A stretch of DNA of 64,000 bases, taken from Ceratobasidium sp. AG-K. Taxonomy: Eukaryota > Basidiomycota > Agaricomycetes > Cantharellales > Ceratobasidiaceae. Below the pieces are notes generated by a model. That model was not told the origin of the DNA. It worked only from the letters and a program-made list of their open reading frames with translations, and did not search any database. The number at the start of each line of letters is the position of its first letter. The stretch's first letter is position 1. The stretch lies in NCBI GenBank assembly GCA_037039685.1, contig JAWNGF010000006.1, forward strand, positions 496,001 to 560,000, read 5' to 3'. The translations under genes were made by a program, and so were the position numbers. Shown here one piece after another: positions 22,835-33,401 of this stretch.

Positions 22835-23961
22835 TTACTCACGATTAAGTCCATCACTACGAGATGTCGAGATGGCATGGGCTCTTCGAGGCTGCTCCAG
22901 AGGGAGCATCGCTGCAGCAACCCCGATGTGGACCGCTCTACTCAGCAGTGATTTTGGTTTATTGCGCCAGATTTCTGCGTTTCGTCTCCTGATCCTACGC
23001 TCATGGTATGCCCCCGCCTCGCAAACCACCACGGCACCACACATACACACAAGCCCGAAACCAATTGGAAGCAAGGATAAGTGATTACAAGGACCTGGGA
23101 AGTGCATAATTGGACCCCAGGTGGCAGTTGTCACCATTGCGATGGTCCCGCTTAACAAGAACAAGGAGGAATATGTGGCGAATACTACTGGAAGCCCCAT
23201 GATGAGTGCAGGAAGCCGCGGGGATAGTTCCATCCCAAAAAATACCACCCTTCCTCTTGCAAGTCTTCCAATCGTTTCGTTTGAAGCCCCTGCGGCCATG
23301 ACCTGAATGTAAAAGACCAGGATGAGACCTTCAATCGAGATCCCAAGGGCGGCATAAAAGCAGGTGTTGACAACCCAGTAAGAGCCAGGTCCAGCAAGGC
23401 CTGGGATAGCCAAGGCTGCGGCGCTCGTGGCCGTTATTACAGATGTCTGAAACTATGATTAACCTATGCAAGTTTTCCTCGTTCAAACTCACAGCAGTGC
23501 CAAGTCTGTTCCATTCATCCTATCAATAGTCGCAGAAAACCACATGTGTCATCACGAAAGCCCAAGGTTGGGATTCAAATATAAACACTTACTCCTTGAC
23601 GAGATCTCAAGTTGGCGTCCGAGCGAACTCTCCCATATGCTATTTTTCTCAGTACATTCTCGGTGTCAATTTCCCCCACCTGGGTTGGTTCCAGACCCTG
23701 CGAACGGCACTCTACACTAGGTGTTTGTTGGTCATGAGAAAAATCTCGAAAACCGGGAGGAATGGAGTAGGGCTCGTAGCTATCGTCCAAGTAGCCCGGA
23801 TCGAAAGGCTCGAAATCGTACAATCTCTCACGATACTTTTGGGAGAAGCCAAGAGTAACGATGAGCAACGCACTCCAAGCCAGCCAACCGATAAACTTGA
23901 TCAACCGTGGAGTATCGGGTGGAGCTGGAGTTCTGGTATCGGAGCTGTGAATAGGCATCAT
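22835..23961 (-). CDS. Polytopic membrane protein, tandem family copy 3
   Basis: Exons on the minus strand are 23593-23961, 23493-23519 (27 nt) and 22835-23446, all in phase 0, giving 335 residues. It has the same order as copies 1 and 2: helix FIGWLAWSALLIVTLGF, signature QKYRERLYDFE..DPGYL, a Ser/Gln-rich loop, DEWNRLGTA from the short exon, then TSVITATSAAALAIPGLAG and the FATYSSLFLLSG helix. The stop used here overlaps a possible donor (GTGAGT), so a fourth small exon is possible. Cellular site and role are unknown; several membrane helices are the only firm statement. Confidence 0.82.
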
Positions 23962-25599
23962 ACAATCGAGTTAAAGCGCAGGGAGGGAAATGTGAAGTAG
24001 AAGATAGTGCGAGCAACAATCGCAGAGCTGGCTAAATACCTTATAAATGTCGATTCTTCGCTCAATTCGCGGAGTGAAAAGCACAGTAATTCGTTGTCAT
24101 GTGCGAGTGCATATGGACGTTGTAGAAGCGTGAATCTCTATATATGGCCAATTGATCCGCAAGTTAGACTCCGACCGCCCCGTTAACAGCACTTGGCTGG
24201 GTGGCGTAAAGTGTTTAAGTGGGATCGAGGCGATGAATGGCGAATACAGCCCCTACATAACTTCAGACGATTACTCATCTTACACGGCAACAGTGTGAGC
24301 TAATGCTGAAATCGTACGTTGATTTTTGAACTGAACCACAGGATTTGAACGGTACCGACCAATGAGCCTGATACAACATAATAGGTTTGGCGACCAACCC
24401 GTGAGTGCCTACTACCTATGCACTCACGAGATAGGTTATCATAGAATGCTTCGATCCCGAGCTATCGACGTCGTAAGTCATGTATTGCAGGCGAGAGTAC
24501 AAAACGTGTGGACAGCTATATGAAACTCTTACATCTTCATCGGCATTCACACAAGCCCGGGTTGACCGCGGCACGGGAGAAAGAGGGCACCACTCCCGGG
24601 CATGGTGTTAAATCACGTCAGCTTCGTGGAATGCATAGGATATCTCTCTAACCTAAAACTTTTGCCAACGGGGGCCTCCATCGACAACTAAGAGCCAAAT
24701 AAGCATACTCATACATATTGAGCTTTGAGCCAAGTCTTGCGTATCCGTCCAGCCTCTATACATATAGGGCTTATAGGACAACCTATTCTTGGAACAGACT
24801 GCTGACTAAGCGATAGACTGGCCAGTCTATTTGGATGAACTCACTTCCGAGTGACCGAGTCCATCCCGGCGGTCCTGATCTGTAGGCGAATCACCAACGC
24901 ATTCGGTCAGAAGTAGTCACTCATCATTGGACTTGCTGAGCCGGGATTATTGGTACCGACGAAAGGCAACCGTTTTGTGTGCGGCCCTGGTGAGCAAACG
25001 CAAAGTTGTGTCACTGAGAAAGAAACCAGGCACTTCAAGTGGCTGTTCGGCCATAAAGAGGAAAACCGGCATGTGGGCAAGATACGAGTGATTGGTTGCA
25101 ACCGCAAGCACCGCCTTGTATCATCCACTTTGGTGGTATCCCTGTCGAAATAGTGCAGACCCCAAGATTCTCCGCAGCGCCAGCACCCAATCAGCCTATT
25201 TCACCAACAAAATCGGCAGAAAGTTTGAGCGGTGGCGTATTGGCGCAGATCACGGTGTGATGCTCGCCTCTGGGCGCTGGTGGGGTGTACAGTCGCGAGG
25301 TGTTGCGAATGGTCCTGGAGATTGCGCAGCGACTGAGAGTTGTAGTCTAGAAGCGAGAGGCCAACTCTGTGAAATGCAGGTTGGTACGATGTCCAGACTC
25401 ATCGCGTTCCAAAATCACTCGTGCAATTGGATAAAAACGATACGGATACTCACAGATACGTTGTGTCATTCCAATGACGTGTTCGAATTCGCAACACCAG
25501 ATCGTGATGGAAGAGAAAACGCGACATGTAATCGCTGTCAAACCCTGAAATAAAGCTAATCAAGGTAGGTGGAGGAAATCGCCCGGAGGCGGATAGCGG
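23962..25599. other. Spacer with no convincing gene
   Basis: This is the upstream region of copy 3 and unassigned sequence. On the minus strand, 25557-25346 follows a good acceptor (TTTATTTCAG) and encodes a short open stretch (TCRVFSSITIWCCEFEHVIG) that loosely resembles open stretches at 53.7 and 55.4 kb. It could be an exon of an unrecognised or dead membrane-protein gene. Confidence 0.4.
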
Positions 25600-25850
25600 G
25601 TCAAGGCACTCACAAGATGTGAAATCCGCATCATATATCTGTTAAAACGGAGATCACTAAGAAATATCTGCAAGTATCTCCTGGCAGATACCGTGGGATA
25701 CGGTCATATCGAGTGTGATACAGTCAGATACTGCCCAGGCAGATTCATGGAGAATATGAGCAGATTACTTGGTAATCTGCCAGTATCTGACAACATCTTA
25801 TCTTATCTGACCTAAACTGATCTAATCTGTACCTAGAAACAAATGTATGT
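25600..25850. repeat. CAGATA/TATCTG-rich stretch with nested hairpins
   Basis: Ten or more CAGAT or ATCTG words occur in 250 bp. Two inverted pairs share one axis: GCAGATTAC (25760-25768) with GTAATCTGC (25772-25780) around a 3-nt loop, and GTCAGATACTG (25723-25733) with CAGTATCTGAC (25781-25791). It could be the terminus of a small element or a protein-binding array. Confidence 0.6.
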
Positions 25851-25901
25851 TGGTTAATTGTTATAATTTACACTTATAGACAAATAAATGCTGCGCCCAA
25901 T

Positions 25902-26456
25902 ATGGAAATCCAGGTGCTAGTTCAGCTCGACGGATGTTGTCATGGATGTTTGCGAACCCTTCAGCAAAAACTTTTGACAGCAGCAACTCACCGTGGTGCT
26001 CCGAGGTTGTCCAGTACCACCATGCCCCCGCGAGCGGCCAAGATTTTCGAACCAACAGCCAACATGTCCCCGCCAAAGCAAATGTTGTCTTCGAGGTACA
26101 AGCCTGATTGGAAGTCAGGCGCCCAAAGTGGCCAAGGCCCCAAGGATTCTGGCAACAACGAACGCAATGATTGAAGCAGCAACAAGAGCGGCAACAAGAG
26201 CAACAATGAGAGCGGGAGCAGGAGCAGTGAGGATGGTAGCAGCAGGGAAAGCGACAGCAAAGATGATAGAAGCAGCAACAAGGAGAGCCACAGTGACAGC
26301 GAGGAGCCAAAAGCTCACAATATTCTCTCCGTCCCTCCGGTGGCTCCCGGAGGGGGTTGGGAGGATTGCAAAGGTTGCCAATGTGTGAGGTCGGCGCTTA
26401 TCGTCTTCTTAGCTTATCTGTCATTCTTGTCGATCCTCGCATTCTTACCCAAATAA
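25902..26456 (+). pseudogene. Interrupted frame with Ser/Asn-rich region and C-terminal helix
   Basis: One frame runs from ATG 25902 to TAA 26454-26456 with a single TGA at 26172-26174. After that stop it continues as Ser/Asn/Gly/Glu-rich text (SSNKSGNKSNNESGSRSSED) and ends in a hydrophobic stretch (ALIVFLAYLSFLSILAFLP) after a Cys pair (CKGCQC). The low-complexity bias also opens other frames on both strands. It may be a dead or readthrough gene, or chance; no family is recognised. Confidence 0.25.
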
Positions 26457-26803
26457 ACTGTCGTTCATTCCATTCTATTTCATATCTGATTACACACTCG
26501 TCATCCGTTTACTATATAAACCCACAGTCGTTGTACATAGTTCTTCATCTCATCTGGAGTCGATCTGTTAGTAAGTTAACCACTCGCCATCGCCAGCTCC
26601 GACTCGCTCACCGTTCGCATTCCACTTGCACAATGTCCGACTATTGAATGGTCAAGTTTTCACCCAAATCGGATGATTTCGTGGGGCACAACACGCGGGG
26701 CAAAAAAGTGTTGCAGATCCTGATTGATGACTGTAGCTATAAATTCTATTAGGACATGTGCCCGCGATTCCCAGTGCGTCATGAGTCGTGGCCGCTGGAG
26801 GGT
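26457..26803. promoter_or_regulatory. TATA-like region next to the LINE insertion site
   Basis: A TATATAAA-like box (in CTATATAAACCCAC, near 26511-26524) is followed by pyrimidine-rich DNA and an ATG (26633) that meets a stop after four codons. It looks like a promoter and leader separated from its gene, but nothing downstream confirms that. Confidence 0.25.
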
Positions 26804-26832
26804 TGGTGGGTCACGTGTCGACGACTACCACC

Positions 26833-29010
26833 ATGCCAGACCCACCTTCGCATACAGAACCCGACAAATCTCGCGAATATACTCCTCTGGGGGACGTTCC
26901 GCCTTCCCAGATGGTCTCGACTATTACCAACATATCCACTGCGACCAGTACTCCGAACCCCTCCCAGGGAACAGGCGTCTTAAGGTCCTCCCCATTCATC
27001 AAAGGATCGTTTTCTCCATACAACAAGGCGAAACGCAAGACCCGAACCAACAGTGTTTCCTCAGCCGACAGTACGGGTACGCCGGGCGGGCGCACCAAGA
27101 ACTTTGGTGGCGAGATCATGGGGATCCAATCGTGGTCAGAGGCGGTAGCCCAGGAGGACGGGCAAGGAGAGCGCGAAGGCCACTGCCCCCTGGTCGACCT
27201 CCAAGACTTTACCAACCCATCTCTCTACCCATCTACGGCCGCTAGCACACAGCCCCAGCCTTCCGACCTGGCGGCGAATCCGAGACCGGGCTCAGCCACA
27301 CCCACCCGCGCTTCAAGTACTACTATCACACCGACTCAAATCTCCAGCACTGATATGACAAACATCCAATTTTTCTGGGAAACCGGTGAATGCGGGGATT
27401 TCACCCCAGACGAGGACGCACTCGAAGAATTGGTTCAAGGCTGCGAGAAGGCCCAATCCATTACACACCAACTTATATTGAATGCTGCTAAATGCACCCA
27501 AACTGAGTATAAGATCCATCTTTCTCTGATTATTAACAAAGTTATTTCCTCCACAGAAAGCTTTCTCACACATATGCGCGAACTCCAAGACTCCCAAGAC
27601 GTCATTCCTTCCTCGCAGGAAGACGAAGACGCCACGATGGACGAAGATGTCGGTCGTGGACATGACGTCATGGACTCGGATGTCAGCGAACAAACTGCTC
27701 GCCGTCTAGAAGATTCCATCCATGCACCGAACCACACAGACACCGCCACTTGCGGAGATACGGCCAAAAATATGTCGGCAATGGTACACAAAGTCCCGGA
27801 AACCTCCGATCCTGTGGCCAAATTCCTGATCGAACAGCTTTTGAATATGGGCAACCAACTGGACAAACTCGAGGGAAAGCAGAACGCAGGGCCTACAGCC
27901 GTTCGTACCTTGAACACAAACGCTACTGTCAACCCTCGAGTCTCGGACTCGGTCCATGTACGCGCCCACCACTCTGGTCCCACTCCCGCCGAAGCTGCAC
28001 GCCTCCCCAACTCGTCCAAGAAGTCGTACGCAACGACTGTATCCAATAACCCCCGTGCGGGCAACAAGTCCAACTCGACCGCCCAGGCTCCCAAGATCTC
28101 GAACCAGCCCCCAGCGAATTCCAAGCCAAAGACGCCAGCAGAGGTAAGGATGGTCCTCCGGGTTCAAGGAGGGATGCCCAAGGACAGGCGGATCGCTCTG
28201 CAACCGCCGATCATCAAATACGAAATTGAAAACATCCTCAACAAACGCACCGGCACCGAGAAAGCAAGGCTACTCGAGTCCCATTGGAATATCTCCGGAA
28301 ACCTGGTCATGCTCTTCTCGCCGTCGACCAACCCTCAGAACATTCTCAATGTTGAAGACGAAATCAAGAGGGCGCTCAAGGTTCCTGCCCCCTCATCCCT
28401 CATCCGTGACGTCCCATGGTCCAAAGTTGTTCTCGCTAACATCCCAACAGGGGTTTACAATATTCAAGGCGACAGGCGACCATTTACCGAAGAAACTCTA
28501 CTCGACGAACTACACGGCAATGATTTCTTCCGCCGTGTCAGGATCACTCAGACGCCAAAATGGCTTTCCCCAGCCGAGAAAATTGACAAGTTTACGGCCT
28601 CGGTCTCAGTAGCGTTCGAGGACCCAGATGGCTCCCTGCTCCGCCAGCTTCGGAGCGAGAGAATTTCGATGTTCGGCAGATTTGCCAGGATCAAGAGATG
28701 GAACGACAAACCCCTACTCAAAGTCTGTGGCAAATGTCTCTCGTACGACCATGATCAGACCAGCTGCAAGCTACCAGCAAGATGCCATCGATGCGCTGAC
28801 ACCCACCCTACCGAACAACACGACGCGAAATGCCAGAAGTGTAAGCAAGAAAGTCGACCTACCAGCGATAAATGCAAGCATCCCGCCCACTGTGGAGTTT
28901 GCAAGGGAGACCACCCCTTCAACCACTCGATCTGTCCGACGAGGGCCAAGTATCGGGTGCCAATTACTGCGTCACTTCTTGCCCGACATTCTGAGGAGAT
29001 GCAGGAATGA
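26833..29010 (+). CDS. LINE ORF1, gag-like nucleic-acid binding protein
   Basis: The open frame extends upstream, but the target duplication ends at 26818, so the element's own start is ATG 26833 (context CCACCATG). That gives 725 residues. The N-terminal half is Ser/Thr/Pro-rich and acidic. The C-terminal part has zinc knuckles: CGKCLSYDHDQTSC (CX2CX4HX4C), then CHRC..CQKC and CGVCKGDHPFNHSIC. Such proteins coat LINE RNA in the retrotransposition particle. Its stop codon overlaps the start of ORF2. Confidence 0.93.
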   Translation: MPDPPSHTEPDKSREYTPLGDVPPSQMVSTITNISTATSTPNPSQGTGVLRSSPFIKGSFSPYNKAKRKTRTNSVSSADSTGTPGGRTKNFGGEIMGIQSWSEAVAQEDGQGEREGHCPLVDLQDFTNPSLYPSTAASTQPQPSDLAANPRPGSATPTRASSTTITPTQISSTDMTNIQFFWETGECGDFTPDEDALEELVQGCEKAQSITHQLILNAAKCTQTEYKIHLSLIINKVISSTESFLTHMRELQDSQDVIPSSQEDEDATMDEDVGRGHDVMDSDVSEQTARRLEDSIHAPNHTDTATCGDTAKNMSAMVHKVPETSDPVAKFLIEQLLNMGNQLDKLEGKQNAGPTAVRTLNTNATVNPRVSDSVHVRAHHSGPTPAEAARLPNSSKKSYATTVSNNPRAGNKSNSTAQAPKISNQPPANSKPKTPAEVRMVLRVQGGMPKDRRIALQPPIIKYEIENILNKRTGTEKARLLESHWNISGNLVMLFSPSTNPQNILNVEDEIKRALKVPAPSSLIRDVPWSKVVLANIPTGVYNIQGDRRPFTEETLLDELHGNDFFRRVRITQTPKWLSPAEKIDKFTASVSVAFEDPDGSLLRQLRSERISMFGRFARIKRWNDKPLLKVCGKCLSYDHDQTSCKLPARCHRCADTHPTEQHDAKCQKCKQESRPTSDKCKHPAHCGVCKGDHPFNHSICPTRAKYRVPITASLLARHSEEMQE

Positions 29011-32000
29011 GCGCGGGACCGACCCACGTTTTGCAACTCAATGTTGCACGCTCTTCTTACCGCACCCACGCACTTCTCAATAGCGAAAAGTTTGATAATT
29101 TCGACATACTTATTATCCAAGAACCTTGGTGGGGGGATATAGGACACGTTAAGTCTACAGTTCATCCCAATGCCTCTATTTATGGCACTACCAACTCACA
29201 CCGATGGCACTGCCTCCTACCTCCCGATATAGGCCCTACACCACCCCCGGGAGTGGCCTGCTATTATCGCAAAGGGGTTCGCGGCCTCTCGGCCGCGCTT
29301 GCTACTGACTTCCTACACTCTTCAGACTGCCTCGCCGTGGACTTCTCAATTCAGGGATCCACGCTCCGGATCGTCAATATCTACATCCACGGGGGCAATG
29401 CAAGTTCGCACCTTGACATCCTCATTGACCAACCACTGGACCCCACAATTCCGGTGGTTGTCGCGGGCGACTTCAACATTCAACACCCTATGTGGGGGCT
29501 CACGTCGAACCAATCTACCCCAAGAACACGCAGGTCAGATGACCTAGTCGAATGGCTCATCTCCAACGACCTTGTCATACTCAACGACCTTAGCACTCCA
29601 ACCCGACGTGGGCGCCGTCGGCAACGCGACACCATCATTGACCTGACAATCTGCAACCCAATTGTTCAAGATACAGGACGGGTATCCGACTGGGAGGCTA
29701 CGGAACGGGAAGCATTGGGCTCTGACCACAACTGCATTACTTGGTCTATCAACCCCGTTTCGAACAATGAGTACTCACAATCAGAACCCTGCTTCAGGTA
29801 TGACCTCGATGCCGCGCGCAAGCAGGAGTGGATCACAGCATTCGAATCGGCCATGACAACAGTGCCGTTCCCAGAAAGCTTCGAGACAACAGAAGATGTC
29901 GAAAACGGGGCACAAATATTTCTTGAAGCCATGCATACAGCCACCGAGAAGACGATGAGGAAGGTCGAGATTAACCATAGGGTACCTCGCGCCCCGTGGT
30001 GGAACGACCGCTGCAGCGAAGCCGTCCACAATATTTCTCTCTGCACCCGCGGTGGGCAGGAGCTGGAGTCACTTAGGGGTGCTCTAAGAGCAGCGATTCG
30101 GGGGGCCCGCCGCGAGTTCTTTGCTAAGATCCTTGCCGAACTACAGACCTCTGATATCTTTACAGTTACAAAATGGTACCAAGGTCGTCGAACCACGAAA
30201 ATTCCCCCACTTAGGTTGAATGGACGCCTCACCGCCGACCCTCAGGAACAGGCCGAATTGTTCCGTCGCGCGTTTTTTCCTGACAACATCCCTGATGTCG
30301 ACTGCTCGAATCCCATTGGGATCCCAGAACATGCTAGGCGCCCTCATGTCAAGATTTCTGAACACGAGATTGCCACGGCGCTCAAGAACTCCTCGAACAC
30401 ATCAGCACCAGGAGCACACGGGTCCAACTATTGGATCCTGAAATGGGCGTTTGAACAAAACCCGGCCCGGCTGGTACGTTTCTATAATGGCTGCATAGAT
30501 TTGGGATTCCATCCCAAGTGTCTACGAAGGGCAGTAGTGGCCATCATACCCAAGCCCAACAAGCCAGACATGTCAGACCCGCGCGCGTATCGCCCGATTT
30601 CGCTTTTAGAAACTCTGTCCAAGTGTCTGGAGAAGGTTATTGCCTCTCGGCTGTTGTTCGAGGTCGGGAAGTTTGGCCTGATCCCCTTCACCCAATTTGG
30701 CGGTCGAGACAACTCCTCATGCGTCGATGCAGGCTTGGCCCTCACTCACGATGTCCAGACCGCGTGGTCCACCGGGAAGCAAGCTTCGCTGCTCACACTC
30801 GACGTTAAGGGATACTTCAATAACGTCAACCACAGAAGGCTGATCTTCACTGTCCGCCGACTGGGGTTTCCAGACGAGATCTGCAAATGGCTCCAATCCT
30901 ACCTCTCAGAGCGTTCGGTCAGCATTCGGATCGACTCCCAGCTATGCGAGCCTCTGGCCTTGCAACCAGTTGGGATCCCACAAGGCTCCCCTCTCTCACC
31001 TATCCTTTCTTCTATGTACTCGCTCCCACTTCTTTACCTGTTTGATAATGACCCTGCTATCTCTGTTAGGGCGTACGTTGATGACTTTTCTATTCTTGTC
31101 TGTGGTACTTCGTTCATTGCCAACCGAGATGACCTTGCCGAGGCTGCCAACCAGGCCAACCAGTGTCTACGTCACCTGGGGCTGGAGTTCGAACTCGATA
31201 AGTCCGAACTCATTCACTTCGCACGAGCAAAGAAGGACCTCAGCTCCAACCCTGACATCTTCCTCCAAAGGCCCGATGGTAGTGCGCAGATAGTTCGAGC
31301 TAGCCCGTCTATCCGATGGCTAGGATTCTTCCTCGACCGTCGACTCAACTTTCAGGACCATGTCCGTAAGGCTGCCATCAAGGGCCTCTCGGTCATTGCT
31401 GGTCTACGTATGCTCGCCACTACTGTCAGGGGCCTCTCGGTCCATCACACGCGTATCCTTTTCAAAACGTGCGTTCTTCCCATCTTGACCTACGGATCCC
31501 CGATCTGGTATCGCGATAAGGGGTGCAAGACCCTCATAAAACCCCTTGTAAAAACCCAGAACGTTGGCCTCAGGTGGTTACTCGGGGCGTTTCGCACATC
31601 CTCTACTGTCGCGATGGAACACGTCGCCGCGATCCCTCCGCTCGCCCTCCACCTTCTCAAGCTTAGCCTCAATGCCAGCACACGTCTGCGTCGTCTCCCG
31701 ACTCGCTCTGAGGTTGCTAGGCGATTACCTACGACTTGGGACACCCACGACCCCTCCATCCCATCGCCTAAACCTGCCGGACCTAGGCAACCCGCCCGCT
31801 CTCCCATTTACTTGCTTGCCGCGCTATCACACCCCGATGCCGAACACACCAACCCGTATCTAACTGCGCCATGGAAAAATCCCCGCGACCAAGATTACCA
31901 GCAGTTAATCGTATGCCCAAGTCAATCTGACAATAGGGACGTTCGTCAAGCATATATTCGGAACGCCCTCTCCAAGCTGGCCGAGGAAGCAGGTGATGGA

Positions 32001-32894
32001 ACACTAGCTTGCTTTACCGATGGATCCATGAAGAAGATCGAACGGCGACGCTGTGTCGGCGCTGGATTCACGATACGCAAAGGGGGAGCGGAGCTGGTTG
32101 CTGGCCGTGCGGGCCTTGGATGCAAGGCCGAGGTATATGACGGCGAAATGCTAGCCCTGGCGTTGGCGGCCCGGAAAGTCGTCGCGCTTGCTCTCGAAAC
32201 TAATACTCAACACATATCCTTCAACTCAGACAACATTGCGGCCGTGCAAACCATCTCATTGCTTACCCCCCATGCCGGCCAATATTGTTCGCGCATTTTC
32301 CGTGAGCATGTCGACCGCTTCTTGGCTGCAAGCCCATCGAACCGGGTCACGATCCGCTGGGTCCCAAGTCACAAAGGCATCGAAGGAAACGAACGAGCTG
32401 ACAAACTCGCTAACGAGGCTTGCCAGGTGGACGCTAAGCCCATCTTCCGACGCACCATCACATGGGCTAGAGCGCACGCTACTCGGACAGTAGCACGACG
32501 GTGGCGATCTCTATGGGCCTCGACACAGCGCTCTTTACATATCAATACTACCGTACTCAAGATGCCGAGTTTGCAGCTAAGGCCGTTCCATCGGGATCCA
32601 GGATTCCCTCGGTGGGTCCACTCCCGCCTGCTGCAAGTCATTCTAGGGCACTGTAGTGCCGGCGAGTACTTCGCTCGTTTCGTTCCATCGAAAGACCCAT
32701 CCTGCCCCTGCGGGGAGGCCGATACTCAAACCATAAGGCACGTCCTGCTGGACTGCCCTTTGCACGACGAGGCCAGGGGACACTTGCGCACGGTCTCCAA
32801 TCCGCCCGATACTGCCAGACTTTTTGGCACACATACCGGCCTTAAGGCTTTGGCCAGCTTTATCAAGGTTTCTTCGGCATTCGGCTACGCTTAG
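29007..32894 (+). CDS. LINE ORF2: endonuclease, reverse transcriptase, RNase H
   Basis: The protein has 1295 residues. An APE-type endonuclease comes first, with QEPWWG, AGDFNIQH and the SDHN motif near residues 35-245. The reverse transcriptase follows, with LTLDVKGYFN (motif A), GIPQGSPLSPIL (motif B) and YVDDFSIL (motif C). Next is an RNase H domain with FTDGS, YDGEMLAL, NSDN and HKGIEGNERADKLA, keeping all acidic positions. A terminal Cys/His cluster (CPCGEADTQTIRHVLLDC) closes the protein. It nicks DNA and copies the element RNA by target-primed reverse transcription. The ATG lies within ATGA, sharing 4 nt with the ORF1 stop. Confidence 0.95.
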   Translation: MSAGPTHVLQLNVARSSYRTHALLNSEKFDNFDILIIQEPWWGDIGHVKSTVHPNASIYGTTNSHRWHCLLPPDIGPTPPPGVACYYRKGVRGLSAALATDFLHSSDCLAVDFSIQGSTLRIVNIYIHGGNASSHLDILIDQPLDPTIPVVVAGDFNIQHPMWGLTSNQSTPRTRRSDDLVEWLISNDLVILNDLSTPTRRGRRRQRDTIIDLTICNPIVQDTGRVSDWEATEREALGSDHNCITWSINPVSNNEYSQSEPCFRYDLDAARKQEWITAFESAMTTVPFPESFETTEDVENGAQIFLEAMHTATEKTMRKVEINHRVPRAPWWNDRCSEAVHNISLCTRGGQELESLRGALRAAIRGARREFFAKILAELQTSDIFTVTKWYQGRRTTKIPPLRLNGRLTADPQEQAELFRRAFFPDNIPDVDCSNPIGIPEHARRPHVKISEHEIATALKNSSNTSAPGAHGSNYWILKWAFEQNPARLVRFYNGCIDLGFHPKCLRRAVVAIIPKPNKPDMSDPRAYRPISLLETLSKCLEKVIASRLLFEVGKFGLIPFTQFGGRDNSSCVDAGLALTHDVQTAWSTGKQASLLTLDVKGYFNNVNHRRLIFTVRRLGFPDEICKWLQSYLSERSVSIRIDSQLCEPLALQPVGIPQGSPLSPILSSMYSLPLLYLFDNDPAISVRAYVDDFSILVCGTSFIANRDDLAEAANQANQCLRHLGLEFELDKSELIHFARAKKDLSSNPDIFLQRPDGSAQIVRASPSIRWLGFFLDRRLNFQDHVRKAAIKGLSVIAGLRMLATTVRGLSVHHTRILFKTCVLPILTYGSPIWYRDKGCKTLIKPLVKTQNVGLRWLLGAFRTSSTVAMEHVAAIPPLALHLLKLSLNASTRLRRLPTRSEVARRLPTTWDTHDPSIPSPKPAGPRQPARSPIYLLAALSHPDAEHTNPYLTAPWKNPRDQDYQQLIVCPSQSDNRDVRQAYIRNALSKLAEEAGDGTLACFTDGSMKKIERRRCVGAGFTIRKGGAELVAGRAGLGCKAEVYDGEMLALALAARKVVALALETNTQHISFNSDNIAAVQTISLLTPHAGQYCSRIFREHVDRFLAASPSNRVTIRWVPSHKGIEGNERADKLANEACQVDAKPIFRRTITWARAHATRTVARRWRSLWASTQRSLHINTTVLKMPSLQLRPFHRDPGFPRWVHSRLLQVILGHCSAGEYFARFVPSKDPSCPCGEADTQTIRHVLLDCPLHDEARGHLRTVSNPPDTARLFGTHTGLKALASFIKVSSAFGYA

Positions 32895-33103
32895 TTTCTT
32901 GTTTGTCTTTTTTGTTCTTTCTGCTCCTCTTCACGCCTCCCTCCGGGGTTGTTTTCATCTGACCGTGCCTGCCTTACCTCCGTGTGGACATGTACTTTTG
33001 TACCTTTGCCTTCTCGATCTTGTGCTTGTGCGGCACCGAGCGGTTTGACCTCGTGTTCATGTAGCTCGTTAAAGATGTATCCAAAAAAAAAAAAAAAAAA
33101 AAA
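32895..33103 (+). other. LINE 3' untranslated region and poly(A)
   Basis: This is a T- and C-rich 188-nt stretch followed by 21 A. It ends exactly at the target-site duplication. Confidence 0.85.
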
Positions 33104-33401
33104 TGGTGGGTCACGTGTTGCATTTGATTTGTGGCCCACTGTACCTCAAACTTTGAACGAGGACAATAGTCTCCCTCAACATCGTTCCTCTTGCAAAAGG
33201 GGAAAAGTAATATTACAGAGAAAGCGCATCGTAAATACAAAAAAGGCAGTATGTATGCGTGGTGACGAACGATATTTCATTCACAGCGCCATAAACACCT
33301 TGGTTCATAACCGCACCAGTCGGGGCTCTGGTGCATATGCGTCAATATTGATTTTAATCCCAGCTATCATGTCAAATGTACTTACCGCTTAGCATACATT
33401 T

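Larger units (their letters stand above)
26819..33103 (+). mobile_element. Full-length LINE (two ORFs, RNase H, poly(A))
   Basis: The element is bounded by a perfect 15-bp target-site duplication, TGGTGGGTCACGTGT, at 26804-26818 and 33104-33118, and ends in a run of 21 A (33083-33103). It holds two intact open frames, a gag-like ORF1 and an endonuclease/RT/RNase H ORF2. A Tad1-like clade is my best guess from the RNase H after the RT and the fungal host. Intact frames and an unmutated target duplication mark a young, probably competent copy. The 5' leader before the ORF1 ATG is only 14 nt. Confidence 0.95.

Noticed and set aside
24335..24360. Possible tRNA T-loop (GTTCAAATCC on the minus strand)
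   Set aside because: The flanking bases do not form the 5-bp T stem, and no acceptor or anticodon arms fit.
27435..28203. Minus-strand open frames opposite LINE ORF1
   Set aside because: ORF1 in the plus strand has zinc knuckles and element context; the antisense frames have no features.
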